32,730 nt of DNA from Candidatus Doudnabacteria bacterium RIFCSPHIGHO2_01_48_18 (GCA_001777515.1 MFEF01000021.1:1-32730); one strand, 5' to 3'. Positions 1 to 8,342 are shown, counted from the first letter of the stretch. Notes: generated from the sequence alone by a model not told the origin. A program made the numbers and translations.

Positions 1-97
1 CGGAAAATTCCCCCCGCGAAAATTCGGAAAGGCGGCGGCCTGTACTGAGCGACTTGTCCTGAGTTAATCGAAGGAAGTCGAAGTGAGCCGCACCGCT
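1..97. repeat. Left arm of 97-bp perfect inverted repeat
   Basis: Bases 1-97 are the exact reverse complement of 864-960. Identity ends after 97, where the left continues CAAAACC and the right continues GACAATT on the complementary strand. The arm contains the REP-like string GAGCGACTTGTCCTGAG followed by CGAAGGAAGTCGAAG, a motif type I associate with dispersed palindromes in many bacterial genomes. The arm may continue outside the window. Confidence 0.95.
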
Positions 98-176
98 CAA
101 AACCGCAAAAGAACTCGGAGAAAAACATCGGCTCGAACCATATTTTAATTTTGGGGGAAGAAAAATTTTTAATCAT

Positions 177-833
177 ATGAGTCAGAAAAATATTATCTTG
201 ATAATTGTGGTAGTTGTTATTATTGGTGGGATTAGTTATTTTGCTTTAGTTAAAAAACCGCAACCAATAGTTCAAGTTCAGCAATCGCCTAATCAAAACA
301 CACCCACGCCAACACCAGAAAATAAAATTGCAGCTTGGAAAACATATAAAAATCAGCAATTCGGATTTGAGTTTAAGTATCCGGAGACTTACGAAGTTGT
401 AGTTGAGACTAATCGTAGTTTGGGTCATGGATTATTTTTTGTTGGGCTTCGACCAAAGAGTTGGACTGACACAGAACAGTTCAAGTCCTATGATGAATCT
501 GCTACTCTATTAGGAATTTGGGTTGATGTCATGAGTTTCAACGAAGCCGCAACACAAGCTGGATTTGAGAAACAAAATGGTAATTGGGTTTTATTGGGTA
601 GACAAGGAATTCTCGGTGAAGCTAAAGAAATAACTGTACAAAAGTGGAAGGGATTATCAGGTATTACTTCGGTTGGTTCTTTTCAAAAAGGTGGTGGTTA
701 TGCTGGCCTTGAAGATAGTGGTCGAGCAATTATCAATCGGGATAATGATTTGTCTGCTTTCTTCGAAATGACACCTTTAATTTCAGAGGAAGTTTTTAAT
801 AATCTAATTTCGACCTTTAAATTTTTGAATTAA
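177..833 (+). CDS. Membrane-anchored protein, PsbP-like style, inside inverted repeat
   Basis: This 218-residue protein is of unknown function. Residues 5-25 form one hydrophobic N-terminal anchor, followed by a Pro/Thr/Gln-rich linker (about 27-48). The globular part then opens with a YKNQQFGFEFKYP segment, a pattern seen in many small extracytoplasmic, PsbP-like proteins of Patescibacteria (recalled family resemblance, not a search). A purine-rich GGGGGAAG lies 16 nt before the ATG, rather far for a ribosome binding site. The gene is visibly richer in A/T, both in composition and in third codon positions, than comF and clpC next door. It is the only gene between two 97-bp perfect inverted repeats, so it may be the cargo of an inserted element. 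No catalytic motif is evident. Confidence 0.75.
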   Translation: MSQKNIILIIVVVVIIGGISYFALVKKPQPIVQVQQSPNQNTPTPTPENKIAAWKTYKNQQFGFEFKYPETYEVVVETNRSLGHGLFFVGLRPKSWTDTEQFKSYDESATLLGIWVDVMSFNEAATQAGFEKQNGNWVLLGRQGILGEAKEITVQKWKGLSGITSVGSFQKGGGYAGLEDSGRAIINRDNDLSAFFEMTPLISEEVFNNLISTFKFLN

Positions 834-863
834 TTTGCCGCCAAAGAAAAACTTGAAATTGTC

Positions 864-960
864 AGCGGTGCGGCTCACTTCGACTTCCTTCGATTAACTC
901 AGGACAAGTCGCTCAGTACAGGCCGCCGCCTTTCCGAATTTTCGCGGGGGGAATTTTCCG
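864..960. repeat. Right arm of 97-bp perfect inverted repeat
   Basis: This is the exact reverse complement of bases 1-97. It lies 31 nt after the stop of the AT-rich gene and 53 nt before the comF stop. The base after the arm (961 onward, GAAAAAATGCG) shows no match that can be tested, because the left arm runs into the window edge. Arms this long can form a stable hairpin in RNA reading through the gene and could act as a transcription end. Confidence 0.95.
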
Positions 961-1012
961 GAAAAAATGCGTTCGGACTAATTCAAGAATACTGCATAGG
1001 TAACGGCAGAAT

Positions 1013-1792
1013 CTAGTTTCTCGCGACTACCAAGCCCCAGATTTCCGCGGGCGCAAATTGTTTTAAGGTCAGCGCGCATTCGTTAAGAGTTGCGCCCGTG
1101 GTAGCGACATCATCAATGAGAAGAATCTTCCGTCCTCTCAGTTTTTCCCCGTCGAACCGCGGGTCAACCGCAAACGTATTTTTTATATTCTCGAGGCGCG
1201 CATCGCGGGTAAGTTCAACCTGGCGCGTGGTATTTTTGGTTTTGGAAAGGAGCGCGGTCATTTCCATGCCCAGATTTTTTGCCAGCTGGCTGGCTATTTC
1301 CATGGATTGATTAAAACCGCGAAATCGGAACCTGCTCGCATGAATCGGAACAGCAACAACGATGCTTTGCGCGAAATAATCCACAAGGTCATTGTTTGCC
1401 AAAAAATCGGCCATGAGCAGCGCTAAAGTTTTACTGATATCTTTAACCGAGTTATATTTCAAATGCCAGATCAGATTGCGGACGGCAGGAGCGCGGTATT
1501 CTGCGGCAATCATGAGCCCGGTGAGTCCAATCTTTTTACTCTGGCATTCAGAATGAATTTGTCCAAGTGGAGAATTTTTACCGCATACCAGGCAGCGGTG
1601 GATCGGCGCCTCGATTAACGTTTGGCAAGCAAGACACAAATACCAACCTTCCCGGCCGCAACCTTGGCAAAAAACAGGGAAGATGAGATCAATGCCGCCA
1701 GAAATAACTCGCCCTAACGCTTTGAGCGCGTTAGTGCGCGCGAGATTTCTAACAGAGTCAAGCAATAACTCTGGAGGAAATTTTAACTTCAA
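1013..1792 (-). CDS. comF: ComF family phosphoribosyltransferase-like protein
   Basis: The 259-residue protein has the ComF layout. An N-terminal zinc-ribbon region carries Cys pairs (CQGCG, CLAC, then CLVCG). A type I phosphoribosyltransferase fold follows, with the PRPP-binding motif ILLIDDVATTGAT near residue 225. ComF proteins are linked to DNA uptake and processing of incoming single-stranded DNA, but the exact reaction is unsettled. The start is a TTG at 1792. It is supported by a GGAGAGG site 11 nt upstream and by the absence of any other ATG/GTG/TTG before the first Cys cluster. The start lies inside the clpC 3' end (35-nt overlap), so the two genes are probably co-transcribed. No clear terminator follows, although the inverted-repeat arm at 864-960 is just downstream. 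Confidence 0.9.
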   Translation of the reverse strand: MKLKFPPELLLDSVRNLARTNALKALGRVISGGIDLIFPVFCQGCGREGWYLCLACQTLIEAPIHRCLVCGKNSPLGQIHSECQSKKIGLTGLMIAAEYRAPAVRNLIWHLKYNSVKDISKTLALLMADFLANNDLVDYFAQSIVVAVPIHASRFRFRGFNQSMEIASQLAKNLGMEMTALLSKTKNTTRQVELTRDARLENIKNTFAVDPRFDGEKLRGRKILLIDDVATTGATLNECALTLKQFAPAEIWGLVVARN

Positions 1793-4241
1793 GGGTTTTT
1801 TTGCCTCTCCGGGGCGATGAGGAAATAGTCAATTCAATAATTTGTCCTGATTTCAATTTGCCCGCGATAATCTTTTTGGCAATCAAATCCTCCACGAACT
1901 CCTGAATATTCTTGCGGATTTTTCTGGCTCCTTGCTCGGCATCGAAGCTTGTTTCGGCCAAATAAGTAAAAACGTTTTCCGACACAAGCAAATTTATGCC
2001 AAGCTCTCTGAGATGCAGTTTTAAATTTTCGAGCTCAAGCCTGGCAATCTTTTTTAAATCATCGGGTTTCAGCGGCTCGAACACGAGGATTTTATCAATG
2101 CGGTTGAGAAATTCAGTGCGGAAATGAGATTTTACCGCATCCATGACCGAGGCTGTGGCCTTTCGCATATCGAGCGCCGCTTTTTGGTTTTGGCCAAAGC
2201 CAAATTCTGCCGCAGCTTTGTTGAAAGCGCCAAGGCCGAGGTTCGAGGTCATAATGATGAGAGTATTGCGGAAATTGACGGTTTTGCCGGCAGCGTCCGT
2301 GAGTTGGCCTTCTTCGAGAATCTGCAGCAAAAGGTTGAACACATCAGTATGGGCTTTTTCAATTTCATCGAACAGTACGACCGAATAAGGTCTTCGGCGC
2401 ACAATTTCTGTGAGCCGGCCTCCTTCCTCAAACCCGACGTAGCCGGCCGGCGCGCCTATGAGCCTCGCGACATTGTGCCGTTCCATTAGTTCGGACATAT
2501 CAATCCGCACCAAGGCTTTTTCGCTCCCGAATAGCTCTTTGGCCAGAAGCTTGGCCAGCAGAGTTTTTCCCACGCCGGAAGGGCCTAGAAACATGAAAGA
2601 ACCGAATGGCCGCACCGCAGCAGAGATTCCTGCGCGAGATCGCCTGATGGCGGAGGCGATTTCGGCGAGGGCCGCGTCTTGGCCGACGATTTTCGTTTTC
2701 ATTTTCTTTTCCAGATTTATGAGCTGCGCCCGATCTTTCTTGAGCAGAGTACTTACGGGTATGCCGGTTATGCGCGCGACTGAAGCGGCGATGTGCGGCC
2801 CCGTGATCTCCAGGGTCCCTGTAGAGGGGAGCTTTTTTTTACCCAGATCGTCCTGATACTTCATGAGCAAGCCCTCTTGGCTGCGGATAGCAGCCGCCTG
2901 CTCAAAGTTGCGATTCAAGACAGCCTGTTTTTTCTTGGAGCCAAGCTCTGCGAGGTCCTGTTCAATGTTCATTCTCACAGGGCTGGGATGTTTTTGATCA
3001 TGAAGCATTTTGTGATAGGCCGCTGTTTCGTCAACAAGATCGATGGCTTTATCGGGCAGAAAGCGATCAGTAATATAGCGGACCGAAAGTTTTACCGCTT
3101 CATTCAGAGCGTCATCGGAAATTTTTACCTCATGGTGGCGTTCATAATGCGGGCGGAGTCCTTTCAGGATTTCGAGGGTTTCTGTGTGGTCTGGTTCCCT
3201 GACGTGAATAGGCTGGAACCGTCGCTCTAGGGCAGGGTCTGATTCGATGTGTTTTTTGTATTCCCCAAAAGTCGTCGCGCCGATCGCTCTGATTTCTCCG
3301 CGAGCCAGGGCCGGCTTTAGGATATTTGCCGCATCAAGGCTGCCAGCCGTCGCGCCCGCACCCACCAGAGTGTGAAGCTCATCAATAAACAAAATGACGT
3401 CGCCGGCATCTTTTATTTCTTCAAGGACCTGTTTGAGCCGGTTTTCAAATTCACCGCGAAACATGCTACCCGCGACCATGAGCGCGAGATCGAGGGCAAG
3501 GATCCTTTTGCCGGCGAGGCTACGCGAGACTTTTTTTTCCCGGATAGCCAAAGCAAGTCCTTCCACAATCGCTGTTTTGCCGACGCCCGGTTCGCCAATC
3601 AGAACCGGATTGTTTTTATGCCTGCGGTTCAAAATACTGATGAGCCGCTCGACTTCATCTTTGCGGCCAATGAGCGGATCAATCTGACCGTTTTTGGCCC
3701 TGGCTGTCAGGTCAGCGGTGAAAAAATTTAATGCTCCAGCCCCTGCATTCATCTCTTCCTGGATTTTCGGCGATTCGCGGACGATTGGTTCGGGGAATTT
3801 GGAAACGTTTTCAAAAATTGACAGCAAGTTCTTTTTTATTTCAGCCGGAGAGATTTTCAGGGTGCTGAGAATCTGCTGTGCCTCGTTTGGTTCGCTATCC
3901 ACGATGCCATACAAAAAATGCTCCGTGCCAATGAACTGATACTGATATTTGGAAGCGATGATGGCGGCTTTTTCCAGGCAGGCTTTTAGTTCGGGTGAAA
4001 TTTTGGCCAGAGGAATAAGCGTTTGCTTGCGCCGCCTAGCGAGCTCCAGCCTCAGGACTTCTTCGTTGATTTTGTTTTTCAATATCACTTCTGAAGCAAA
4101 CGAGCTGAACTCTGAAACTATGCCGAACAAAAGGTGCTCGGTTCCAGTGTAGTTGTATTCCAGTTCGCGGGCAATATTTTGCGCGGTTTTTAGCGCGTTC
4201 TTGGCGCGGCTCGAGAATTTGTCGTTTATAAAGTCGATCAC
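1758..4241 (-). CDS. clpC: ClpC-type AAA+ unfoldase
   Basis: This 827-residue Hsp100 ATPase would unfold proteins for ClpP or act as a chaperone. Two Clp N repeats occur at about 5-65 and 80-140 ([20 protein letters not shown]). The first AAA+ domain has Walker A GEPGVGKT (216-223) and Walker B VILFIDE. A UVR/coiled-coil middle segment spans about 427-460. The second AAA+ domain has Walker A GPSGVGKT (553-560), VVLFDE, and a C-terminal D2-small domain. The M-domain with UVR motif marks it as ClpC rather than ClpA or ClpB. An FGF sequence near 690 could be the ClpP-docking loop. clpP is not in the window. The only possible start in this frame is GTG 4241, preceded by an in-frame stop seven codons upstream, and no Shine-Dalgarno is seen. 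It is divergent from recX. Confidence 0.93.
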   Translation of the reverse strand: MIDFINDKFSSRAKNALKTAQNIARELEYNYTGTEHLLFGIVSEFSSFASEVILKNKINEEVLRLELARRRKQTLIPLAKISPELKACLEKAAIIASKYQYQFIGTEHFLYGIVDSEPNEAQQILSTLKISPAEIKKNLLSIFENVSKFPEPIVRESPKIQEEMNAGAGALNFFTADLTARAKNGQIDPLIGRKDEVERLISILNRRHKNNPVLIGEPGVGKTAIVEGLALAIREKKVSRSLAGKRILALDLALMVAGSMFRGEFENRLKQVLEEIKDAGDVILFIDELHTLVGAGATAGSLDAANILKPALARGEIRAIGATTFGEYKKHIESDPALERRFQPIHVREPDHTETLEILKGLRPHYERHHEVKISDDALNEAVKLSVRYITDRFLPDKAIDLVDETAAYHKMLHDQKHPSPVRMNIEQDLAELGSKKKQAVLNRNFEQAAAIRSQEGLLMKYQDDLGKKKLPSTGTLEITGPHIAASVARITGIPVSTLLKKDRAQLINLEKKMKTKIVGQDAALAEIASAIRRSRAGISAAVRPFGSFMFLGPSGVGKTLLAKLLAKELFGSEKALVRIDMSELMERHNVARLIGAPAGYVGFEEGGRLTEIVRRRPYSVVLFDEIEKAHTDVFNLLLQILEEGQLTDAAGKTVNFRNTLIIMTSNLGLGAFNKAAAEFGFGQNQKAALDMRKATASVMDAVKSHFRTEFLNRIDKILVFEPLKPDDLKKIARLELENLKLHLRELGINLLVSENVFTYLAETSFDAEQGARKIRKNIQEFVEDLIAKKIIAGKLKSGQIIELTISSSPRRGKKTLEVKISSRVIA

Positions 4242-4314
4242 CCCATTAGAAATCCTGTATTAATCATTAACCCATTGTCCCGCCATCCTGTTAAAACCGG
4301 GATTTCTAACGGGG
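4241..4314. repeat. Inverted repeat over clpC start
   Basis: CCCCATTAGAAATCC (4241-4255) and GGATTTCTAACGGGG (4300-4314) are reverse complements with one mismatch (14 of 15), separated by 44 nt. The left arm includes the clpC GTG start codon, so a hairpin in the clpC leader would sequester the start. A third copy of the core TTTCTAAnnGGG lies directly before the recX start at 4390-4403. Confidence 0.7.
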
Positions 4315-4325
4315 CAAGTGTTATT

Positions 4326-4356
4326 ATTATACTATGAACCCCGTTTGAAATGTCTA
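4326..4356 (-). promoter_or_regulatory. Candidate clpC promoter
   Basis: On the minus strand, TATAAT (4331-4326) lies 19 nt after TAGACA (4356-4351), a five-of-six match to the -35 consensus with a long spacer. It would give a clpC leader of about 80 nt that contains the 15-bp inverted repeat. On the plus strand the same bases read TATACT (4328-4333), a possible recX -10, but no good -35 accompanies it. Confidence 0.4.
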
Positions 4357-4400
4357 GTGGGATGATCGGGGAGCGTATTTAACTATTTATTTCTAACTGG

Positions 4401-4937
4401 GTGAATGAGAAGGTTTACGAAAAAGCCATACGATTTTTATCGATGCGCCTGCATACGACTGGCGAACTCCACCAAAAGCTCCGCCGGAAAGGTTTCGACG
4501 ACGAAGTCATTATTCCCGTGCTCAAACGGCTTGAGGAGCTCGATTTTTTAAATGATCAGCGCTTCGCGGAGATTTTTATCGATAACCTGAAACGGTTCAA
4601 AGATTGGGGTTATTTTGGGATTCGTTCCAAACTCGCGGCTCGCCAGATCCCGCATCAGCTGGCCGTGAAAGCCATGGCGGAGTTTTTCACGGCAGCCGAC
4701 GAGCTTGCCGTGGCAAAAAAATTATTTTCGAAAATAAATCCAGCACCTTCCTGTCGGGGTATTGCACCCCGCAGGAAGGCTATATTGAGCCATTCATCCC
4801 CGCAGCAAGCTGCGGGGTATTCTGGAAGGTGCTGGATAAAAAAACGCCCGGTAACGCGTGAAAAATTGCTGCGGGCTTTTTCTTCGAGGGGTTTTAGAAC
4901 TGAGGTTATCCGAGAGATTTTGCGCGAGGAAACCTAG
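4401..4937 (+). CDS. recX: RecX-family regulator with in-frame palindromic insert
   Basis: RecX proteins bind RecA filaments and limit recombination. The N-terminal two thirds fits the family: AIRFLSMRLHTTGELHQKL, then KGFDDEVI and LEELDFLNDQRFAE, built of three-helix repeats. The last repeat is recognisable at the C-terminus (REKLLRAFSSRGF, TEVIREIL). Between repeats 2 and 3, about residues 113-146 (INPAPSCRG through GRCWIKK) are not RecX-like and are encoded by a 100-nt nested palindrome. The protein is therefore 178 residues instead of about 150. The start is GTG 4401, preceded by the same ATTTCTAAnnGGGTG string found at clpC. The stop TAG overlaps the htpX stop in the shared palindrome CTAG (convergent ends). 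Confidence 0.82.
   Translation: MNEKVYEKAIRFLSMRLHTTGELHQKLRRKGFDDEVIIPVLKRLEELDFLNDQRFAEIFIDNLKRFKDWGYFGIRSKLAARQIPHQLAVKAMAEFFTAADELAVAKKLFSKINPAPSCRGIAPRRKAILSHSSPQQAAGYSGRCWIKKRPVTREKLLRAFSSRGFRTEVIREILREET
4738..4837 (+). repeat. REP-like nested palindrome inserted in recX
   Basis: The outer arms ATCCAGCACCTTCC (4738-4751) and GGAAGGTGCTGGAT (4824-4837) are perfect 14-bp inverted repeats. Inside are two further hairpins. One is CCTTCCTG..CGGGGT with ACCCCG..CAGGAAGG (4746-4779). The other is CCCCGCAGC-AA-GCTGCGGGG (4798-4817). The GCAGCAAGCTGCGGGG core resembles REP sequences of the kind mobilised by TnpA-REP (RAYT) transposases (recalled resemblance). The element is read through in frame by recX. 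Confidence 0.88.
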
Positions 4938-5839
4938 CCACCCATGCTGCGCAATCGGCGGATCCTTTCGGCAGCTGGCGGGTGAGTGTTGAACAAGCCC
5001 GCGAACCAGCCGATAGAGTCGTGATGATTTTTCAGGGGATTGGCAATGTAGAGGTGGGCTGTGGCTTTGTTCGCTGCTTCGAGGGGTTCAGTGTCTCCGG
5101 AGATTTTTTCCAACGCTGAAGCAAGGCCCTCAGGGTAGCGCGTTAGCAGTGTCCCGGAAGCATCAGCAAGGTATTCGCGCTTGCGAGATATTGCGAGCTG
5201 GATCAGGGTGGCAATAACAGGGGAGAGAATAGCAAGAACTATGCCGAGCGCCATGAACAGCAGTTGCGCTTGGCCGCCGTTGCGCGACCGCCCAAAGCGA
5301 ACCCGAAGACCAACCCGAAGAAAAAAATCCGCAAGCAAAGTCAAGACTCCGACGAGAATTACCACCATAGTCATCAGGCGGATATCATAGTTGCCGATGT
5401 GAGAAAGTTCATGGGCTACAACCCCTTCAATCTCGGTTCGATTCAATCGCTGGAGGATGCCGGTCGTAAACACCACGACCGCGTTCTCCGGATTCCTTCC
5501 GGTGGCGAACGCGTTCATGGCCGTATCCTCGATTATATAAATTTTTGGCGTTGGAAGACCGGCGGTGATTGCCAGATTTTCTACAAGATTGTAAAGATAT
5601 GGATTCGCAGCTCTGTCCACTAGTTTTGCTCCGGATAGGGAAAGAGTTATGTTTGCGCTGAAATAGTAGCTCACGAGAGCATAAATTACGCTGAAGGCTA
5701 CCGCTGCATAAAGGATCTCAAGCGCGCCATAGGCCCTGCTGAACACAAATCCCAGGACAGAAATCAGGACCAAAAACGCGCCCAGGAGCAGCGCGGTTTT
5801 GATTTTGTTTCCGGTGATGTGTTCGTAAACAATCGCCAT
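4934..5839 (-). CDS. htpX: HtpX-like M48 membrane zinc metalloprotease
   Basis: This 301-residue integral membrane protease would be active in membrane protein quality control. Two hydrophobic N-terminal segments span about 14-34 and 39-57. The zinc site is HELSH (143-147) and the third ligand Glu is E222 in REYLADASG. Two more hydrophobic segments (about 156-178 and 191-216) lie between them, as in HtpX. Length matches the family (about 290-300). The ATG overlaps the lemA stop (TAATG), so translation is coupled. A lemA-htpX pair is a common arrangement, and LemA probably acts with this protease. Its stop overlaps the convergent recX stop. Confidence 0.93.
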   Translation of the reverse strand: MAIVYEHITGNKIKTALLLGAFLVLISVLGFVFSRAYGALEILYAAVAFSVIYALVSYYFSANITLSLSGAKLVDRAANPYLYNLVENLAITAGLPTPKIYIIEDTAMNAFATGRNPENAVVVFTTGILQRLNRTEIEGVVAHELSHIGNYDIRLMTMVVILVGVLTLLADFFLRVGLRVRFGRSRNGGQAQLLFMALGIVLAILSPVIATLIQLAISRKREYLADASGTLLTRYPEGLASALEKISGDTEPLEAANKATAHLYIANPLKNHHDSIGWFAGLFNTHPPAAERIRRLRSMGG

Positions 5840-6396
5840 TAGAATTCGACCTTAACCGGTTGTCCTTCCGCGCCTTTTTCGTCGATATCGAAAAATTCGT
5901 TCGGCTCAAATTTTAGCATCGAGGCGATCATATTGGTAGGGAAGACCTGAAGCTTGGTGTTGAAATCTCGAACATTGCCGTTATAGAAGCGGCGCGCAGC
6001 CTGGATTTTGTTTTCCGTGTCAGTCAAATCATTTTGCAGGCTCAGGAAATTTTGATTGGCTTTCAGATCCGGATAGGCCTCGGCGACCGCGAACAAGGAT
6101 TTCAGCGCGCCGGTTAGCATGTTTTCTTTTGCCAATTTGTCATGTGGATTGGTCGCTCCCATTGCCGCAGACCGCGCTTGGGTGACTTTGTCGAAGACTT
6201 GATTTTCGTGAGCAGCATAGCCTTTGACTGCGCTGACCAGGTTAGGGATGAGATCATATCTTCGTTTCAACTGCACCTCGATATCGCTCCAGGCTTCCTG
6301 GACGCGATTTCGCGAGCGAATTAGGCCGTTGTAAGTGGCGATTAGCCATAGCGCCACGGCGGCTAACGCTATCAAAATAATGGTGGTTGCTGTCAT
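5839..6396 (-). CDS. lemA: LemA family membrane protein
   Basis: This 185-residue protein has an N-terminal membrane segment (about 4-22) followed by the LemA signature: YNGLIRSRNRVQEAWSDIEVQL, then RRYDLIPNLV and AHENQVFDKV. The rest is helical and ends LKFEPNEFFDIDEKG. Family length (about 180-190) and order fit well. Function is poorly defined; LemA proteins occur with HtpX/M48 proteases, and here htpX follows with a one-base overlap. The ATG at 6396 follows a weak AAAAAAGGACC purine stretch. Upstream, TTGACA and TATAAA occur on this strand but only 14 nt apart, so that promoter is doubtful. Confidence 0.93.
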   Translation of the reverse strand: MTATTIILIALAAVALWLIATYNGLIRSRNRVQEAWSDIEVQLKRRYDLIPNLVSAVKGYAAHENQVFDKVTQARSAAMGATNPHDKLAKENMLTGALKSLFAVAEAYPDLKANQNFLSLQNDLTDTENKIQAARRFYNGNVRDFNTKLQVFPTNMIASMLKFEPNEFFDIDEKGAEGQPVKVEF

Positions 6397-6418
6397 GTTT
6401 TGGGTCCTTTTTTAATGC

Positions 6419-6448
6419 TTGTGGTCCTTAATGCTTTAAGTTTATACT
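6419..6448 (+). promoter_or_regulatory. Weak candidate gatCAB promoter
   Basis: TTGTGG (6419-6424), an 18-nt spacer and TATACT (6443-6448). The -35 match is poor. It would place the transcript start near 6455 and give a leader of about 110 nt that contains the alternative hairpins described for 6467-6569. The -10 overlaps a TATAAA on the other strand (6446-6441) facing lemA. Confidence 0.35.
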
Positions 6449-6466
6449 ATTAGCTAGGAGTGTCAA

Positions 6467-6569
6467 TTTACCCACCAAAATTTCTGGTGGAGTTAGAAAC
6501 AGGCCGGTATTATTATTTCTGAGGTTATTCATGAGTAAAATAATTAAACAAGAAATTTAGGTGGGTAAA
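6467..6569 (+). promoter_or_regulatory. gatC leader with two mutually exclusive hairpins
   Basis: TTTACCCACC (6467-6476) is the perfect reverse complement of GGTGGGTAAA (6560-6569), which contains the gatC ribosome binding site and the first base of the start codon. The same CCACC can instead pair with GGTGG at 6486-6490 in a local hairpin. One fold hides the ribosome binding site and the other frees it. Whether this is used for control is inference. Confidence 0.45.
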
Positions 6570-6850
6570 TGATAAAAAAAGAAGAAGTCGCTTATATCGC
6601 CAAGCTGGCCAGAATCGAACTCACGGATGAGGATCTGGTCAAATACCGCACAGATTTAAACAAGATCTTGGGATACATCGAGGTACTCAAAACCGTTGAC
6701 ACGGAAGGAGTAGAGCCCCTCGCCCAGGTTACTGGACTCGAAAATGTGTATCGCGCCGACGAGGTAAACACAGCCGATATCGCAGACGAGCTATTGTCTA
6801 GCGCGCCAGAGACATCCGGACGTTTTATCAAGGTCAAGAAAGTCCTCTGA
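6569..6850 (+). CDS. gatC: Asp/Glu-tRNA amidotransferase subunit C
   Basis: This is the small subunit of the GatCAB amidotransferase, which converts misacylated Glu-tRNA(Gln) and/or Asp-tRNA(Asn). The 93-residue sequence has the family pattern: VAYIAKLARIELTDEDL, then LNKILGYIEVLKTVDTEGVEPL and a C-terminal ISSAPE-like stretch (LLSSAPETSGRFIKVKKVL). AGGTGGG four nt before the ATG is a good ribosome binding site. It is the first gene of a gatC-gatA-gatB operon with 2-nt gaps. GatC wraps GatA and helps it assemble with GatB. The leader contains a base-paired element that could mask the ribosome binding site. Confidence 0.95.
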   Translation: MIKKEEVAYIAKLARIELTDEDLVKYRTDLNKILGYIEVLKTVDTEGVEPLAQVTGLENVYRADEVNTADIADELLSSAPETSGRFIKVKKVL

Positions 6851-6852
6851 AT

Positions 6853-8340
6853 ATGGATTTAAGTTTCGCGACTATCACCGAGCTTCGATCCGGACTCGAT
6901 AAGAAAAAATTTTCCGCGGTGGAATTGGCGCGGCATTTTTTGGATCGTATAAAAAATCATGACAAAAAACTGAACGCTTTTATTACTGTAACCGAGGAAG
7001 CTGCGCTCGAGCAGGCAAAGCGCGCTGACAAATCTATTGCTGATGAAAAACAAACTCTGCTGACAGGTATTCCGTACGCGGCCAAAGATTTATTTGTCAC
7101 CAAGGGCATAAAAACCACGGCCGCTTCAAAAATTTTGGAAAACTATGTGCCGCCGTTCGACAGTACTGTAGTCTCGAAGCTGCAGAAATCCGGGGCTGTG
7201 CTGCTCGGCAAAACCAACCTAGACCAATTCGCGCATGGTTCATCCACGGAAACTTCATACTATGGTCCGTCCCGTAATCCCTGGGATTTGGACAGAATTC
7301 CGGGCGGTTCGTCCGGCGGCAGCGCCGCAGCCGTGGCGGCCGGCCTCGCGCCTTTGGCTTTGGCCACGGAAACTGGAGGATCGATTCGACAGCCAGCGAG
7401 CCTTTGCGGCATTTCTGGCTGGAAGCCAACTTATGGCCAGGTCTCAAGGTACGGAGTCATTGCCATGTCTTCGTCGATGGATAGCATGGGCACCGTCGCG
7501 AGGACCGTGGAGGATCTGGCGATGAGCGCCGAAATCATCGCGGGTATAGATCCCAAGGATGCCACCTCTGCTAAAGCGCGTACTCATGAATGGTCGCAGA
7601 TGCTGGATCGTGATCTGAAGCGACTGCGAATTGGCGTACCGCAGGAATATTTTGTTCCCGGAATTGAAAAGGATGTAGAAACCAGCGTACGGCAGGCAGT
7701 CGAAGATTTGAAAACACTCGGACCGGAAATAATCGAAGTTTCGCTTCCTTTCAGCGCCTATGGCTCAATGGTTTACGCCATTGTCACTTCATCAGAGGTC
7801 AGCTCAAACCTTTCGCGTTATGACGGTATTCGCTACGGACACGTAACATCTGAGGCAAATAATATTTTTGAGGTCTACGCGAAATCCCGCGCTGAGGGTT
7901 TCGGGCCGGAAGCAAAGCGCCGGGTCATGACTGGCACATACGCGCTATCTGCCGGCTACCGCGAGGCATATTACCTCAAGGCACAGAAGGTGCGGCGTTT
8001 GATTGTAAATGAGTTCAACGAAGTTTTTAAAAAAGTAGATATTTTGCTTTGCCCGTCGACTCCCAACTTTGCTCCAAAAATCGGCACCGCTGCCGACAAT
8101 CCCTTGTTTGGTTACATTTCAGACCAGCTCAACATCCCCGGTTCTCTGGCTGGTTTGCCTGCGCTTAGCGTGCCGTGCGGCTTCGGTAAACCGAAAAAAG
8201 AAAAAAACAAAGCGGAGCTGCCGGTGGGATTGCAGATCATCGGGCCGCAGTGGGGAGAGGGTCTTGTTTTTCAGGTCGGACACGCTTATCAAAAAATCAC
8301 TGCCTGGCACAATGCCAAGCCGAAAGCATTTACTATCTAG
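6853..8340 (+). CDS. gatA: Asp/Glu-tRNA amidotransferase subunit A (amidase)
   Basis: This glutaminase/amidase subunit of GatCAB releases ammonia from glutamine for GatB. The 495 residues cover a complete amidase-signature protein. The Ser-cisSer-Lys triad is present: K78 in AAKDLF, S153 in the GGSSGGS loop and S177 in TGGSIRQPA. The C-terminal substrate region QLNIPGSLAGLPALSVPCG is also typical. The start ATG follows the gatC stop by 2 nt. No odd residues are seen at the active site. The window has no gltX, glnS or asnS, so the tRNA specificity (Gln, Asn or both) cannot be told from here. Confidence 0.97.
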   Translation: MDLSFATITELRSGLDKKKFSAVELARHFLDRIKNHDKKLNAFITVTEEAALEQAKRADKSIADEKQTLLTGIPYAAKDLFVTKGIKTTAASKILENYVPPFDSTVVSKLQKSGAVLLGKTNLDQFAHGSSTETSYYGPSRNPWDLDRIPGGSSGGSAAAVAAGLAPLALATETGGSIRQPASLCGISGWKPTYGQVSRYGVIAMSSSMDSMGTVARTVEDLAMSAEIIAGIDPKDATSAKARTHEWSQMLDRDLKRLRIGVPQEYFVPGIEKDVETSVRQAVEDLKTLGPEIIEVSLPFSAYGSMVYAIVTSSEVSSNLSRYDGIRYGHVTSEANNIFEVYAKSRAEGFGPEAKRRVMTGTYALSAGYREAYYLKAQKVRRLIVNEFNEVFKKVDILLCPSTPNFAPKIGTAADNPLFGYISDQLNIPGSLAGLPALSVPCGFGKPKKEKNKAELPVGLQIIGPQWGEGLVFQVGHAYQKITAWHNAKPKAFTI

Positions 8341-8342
8341 AT

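Noticed and set aside
4242-4400. CIRCE or CtsR operator before clpC
   Set aside because: Neither TTAGCACTC/GAGTGCTAA nor paired GGTCAAA heptads are present. Only the TTTCTAAnnGGG copies stand out.
6441-6466. lemA promoter TTGACA/TATAAA on the minus strand
   Set aside because: Both boxes are good, but the spacer is only 14 nt, too short for a usual sigma-70 promoter.
8250-8342. Longer gatB start within gatA
   Set aside because: The added residues overlap gatA in another frame and are not GatB-like. The family start MAKFEQIIGLEIHVQL begins at 8343.
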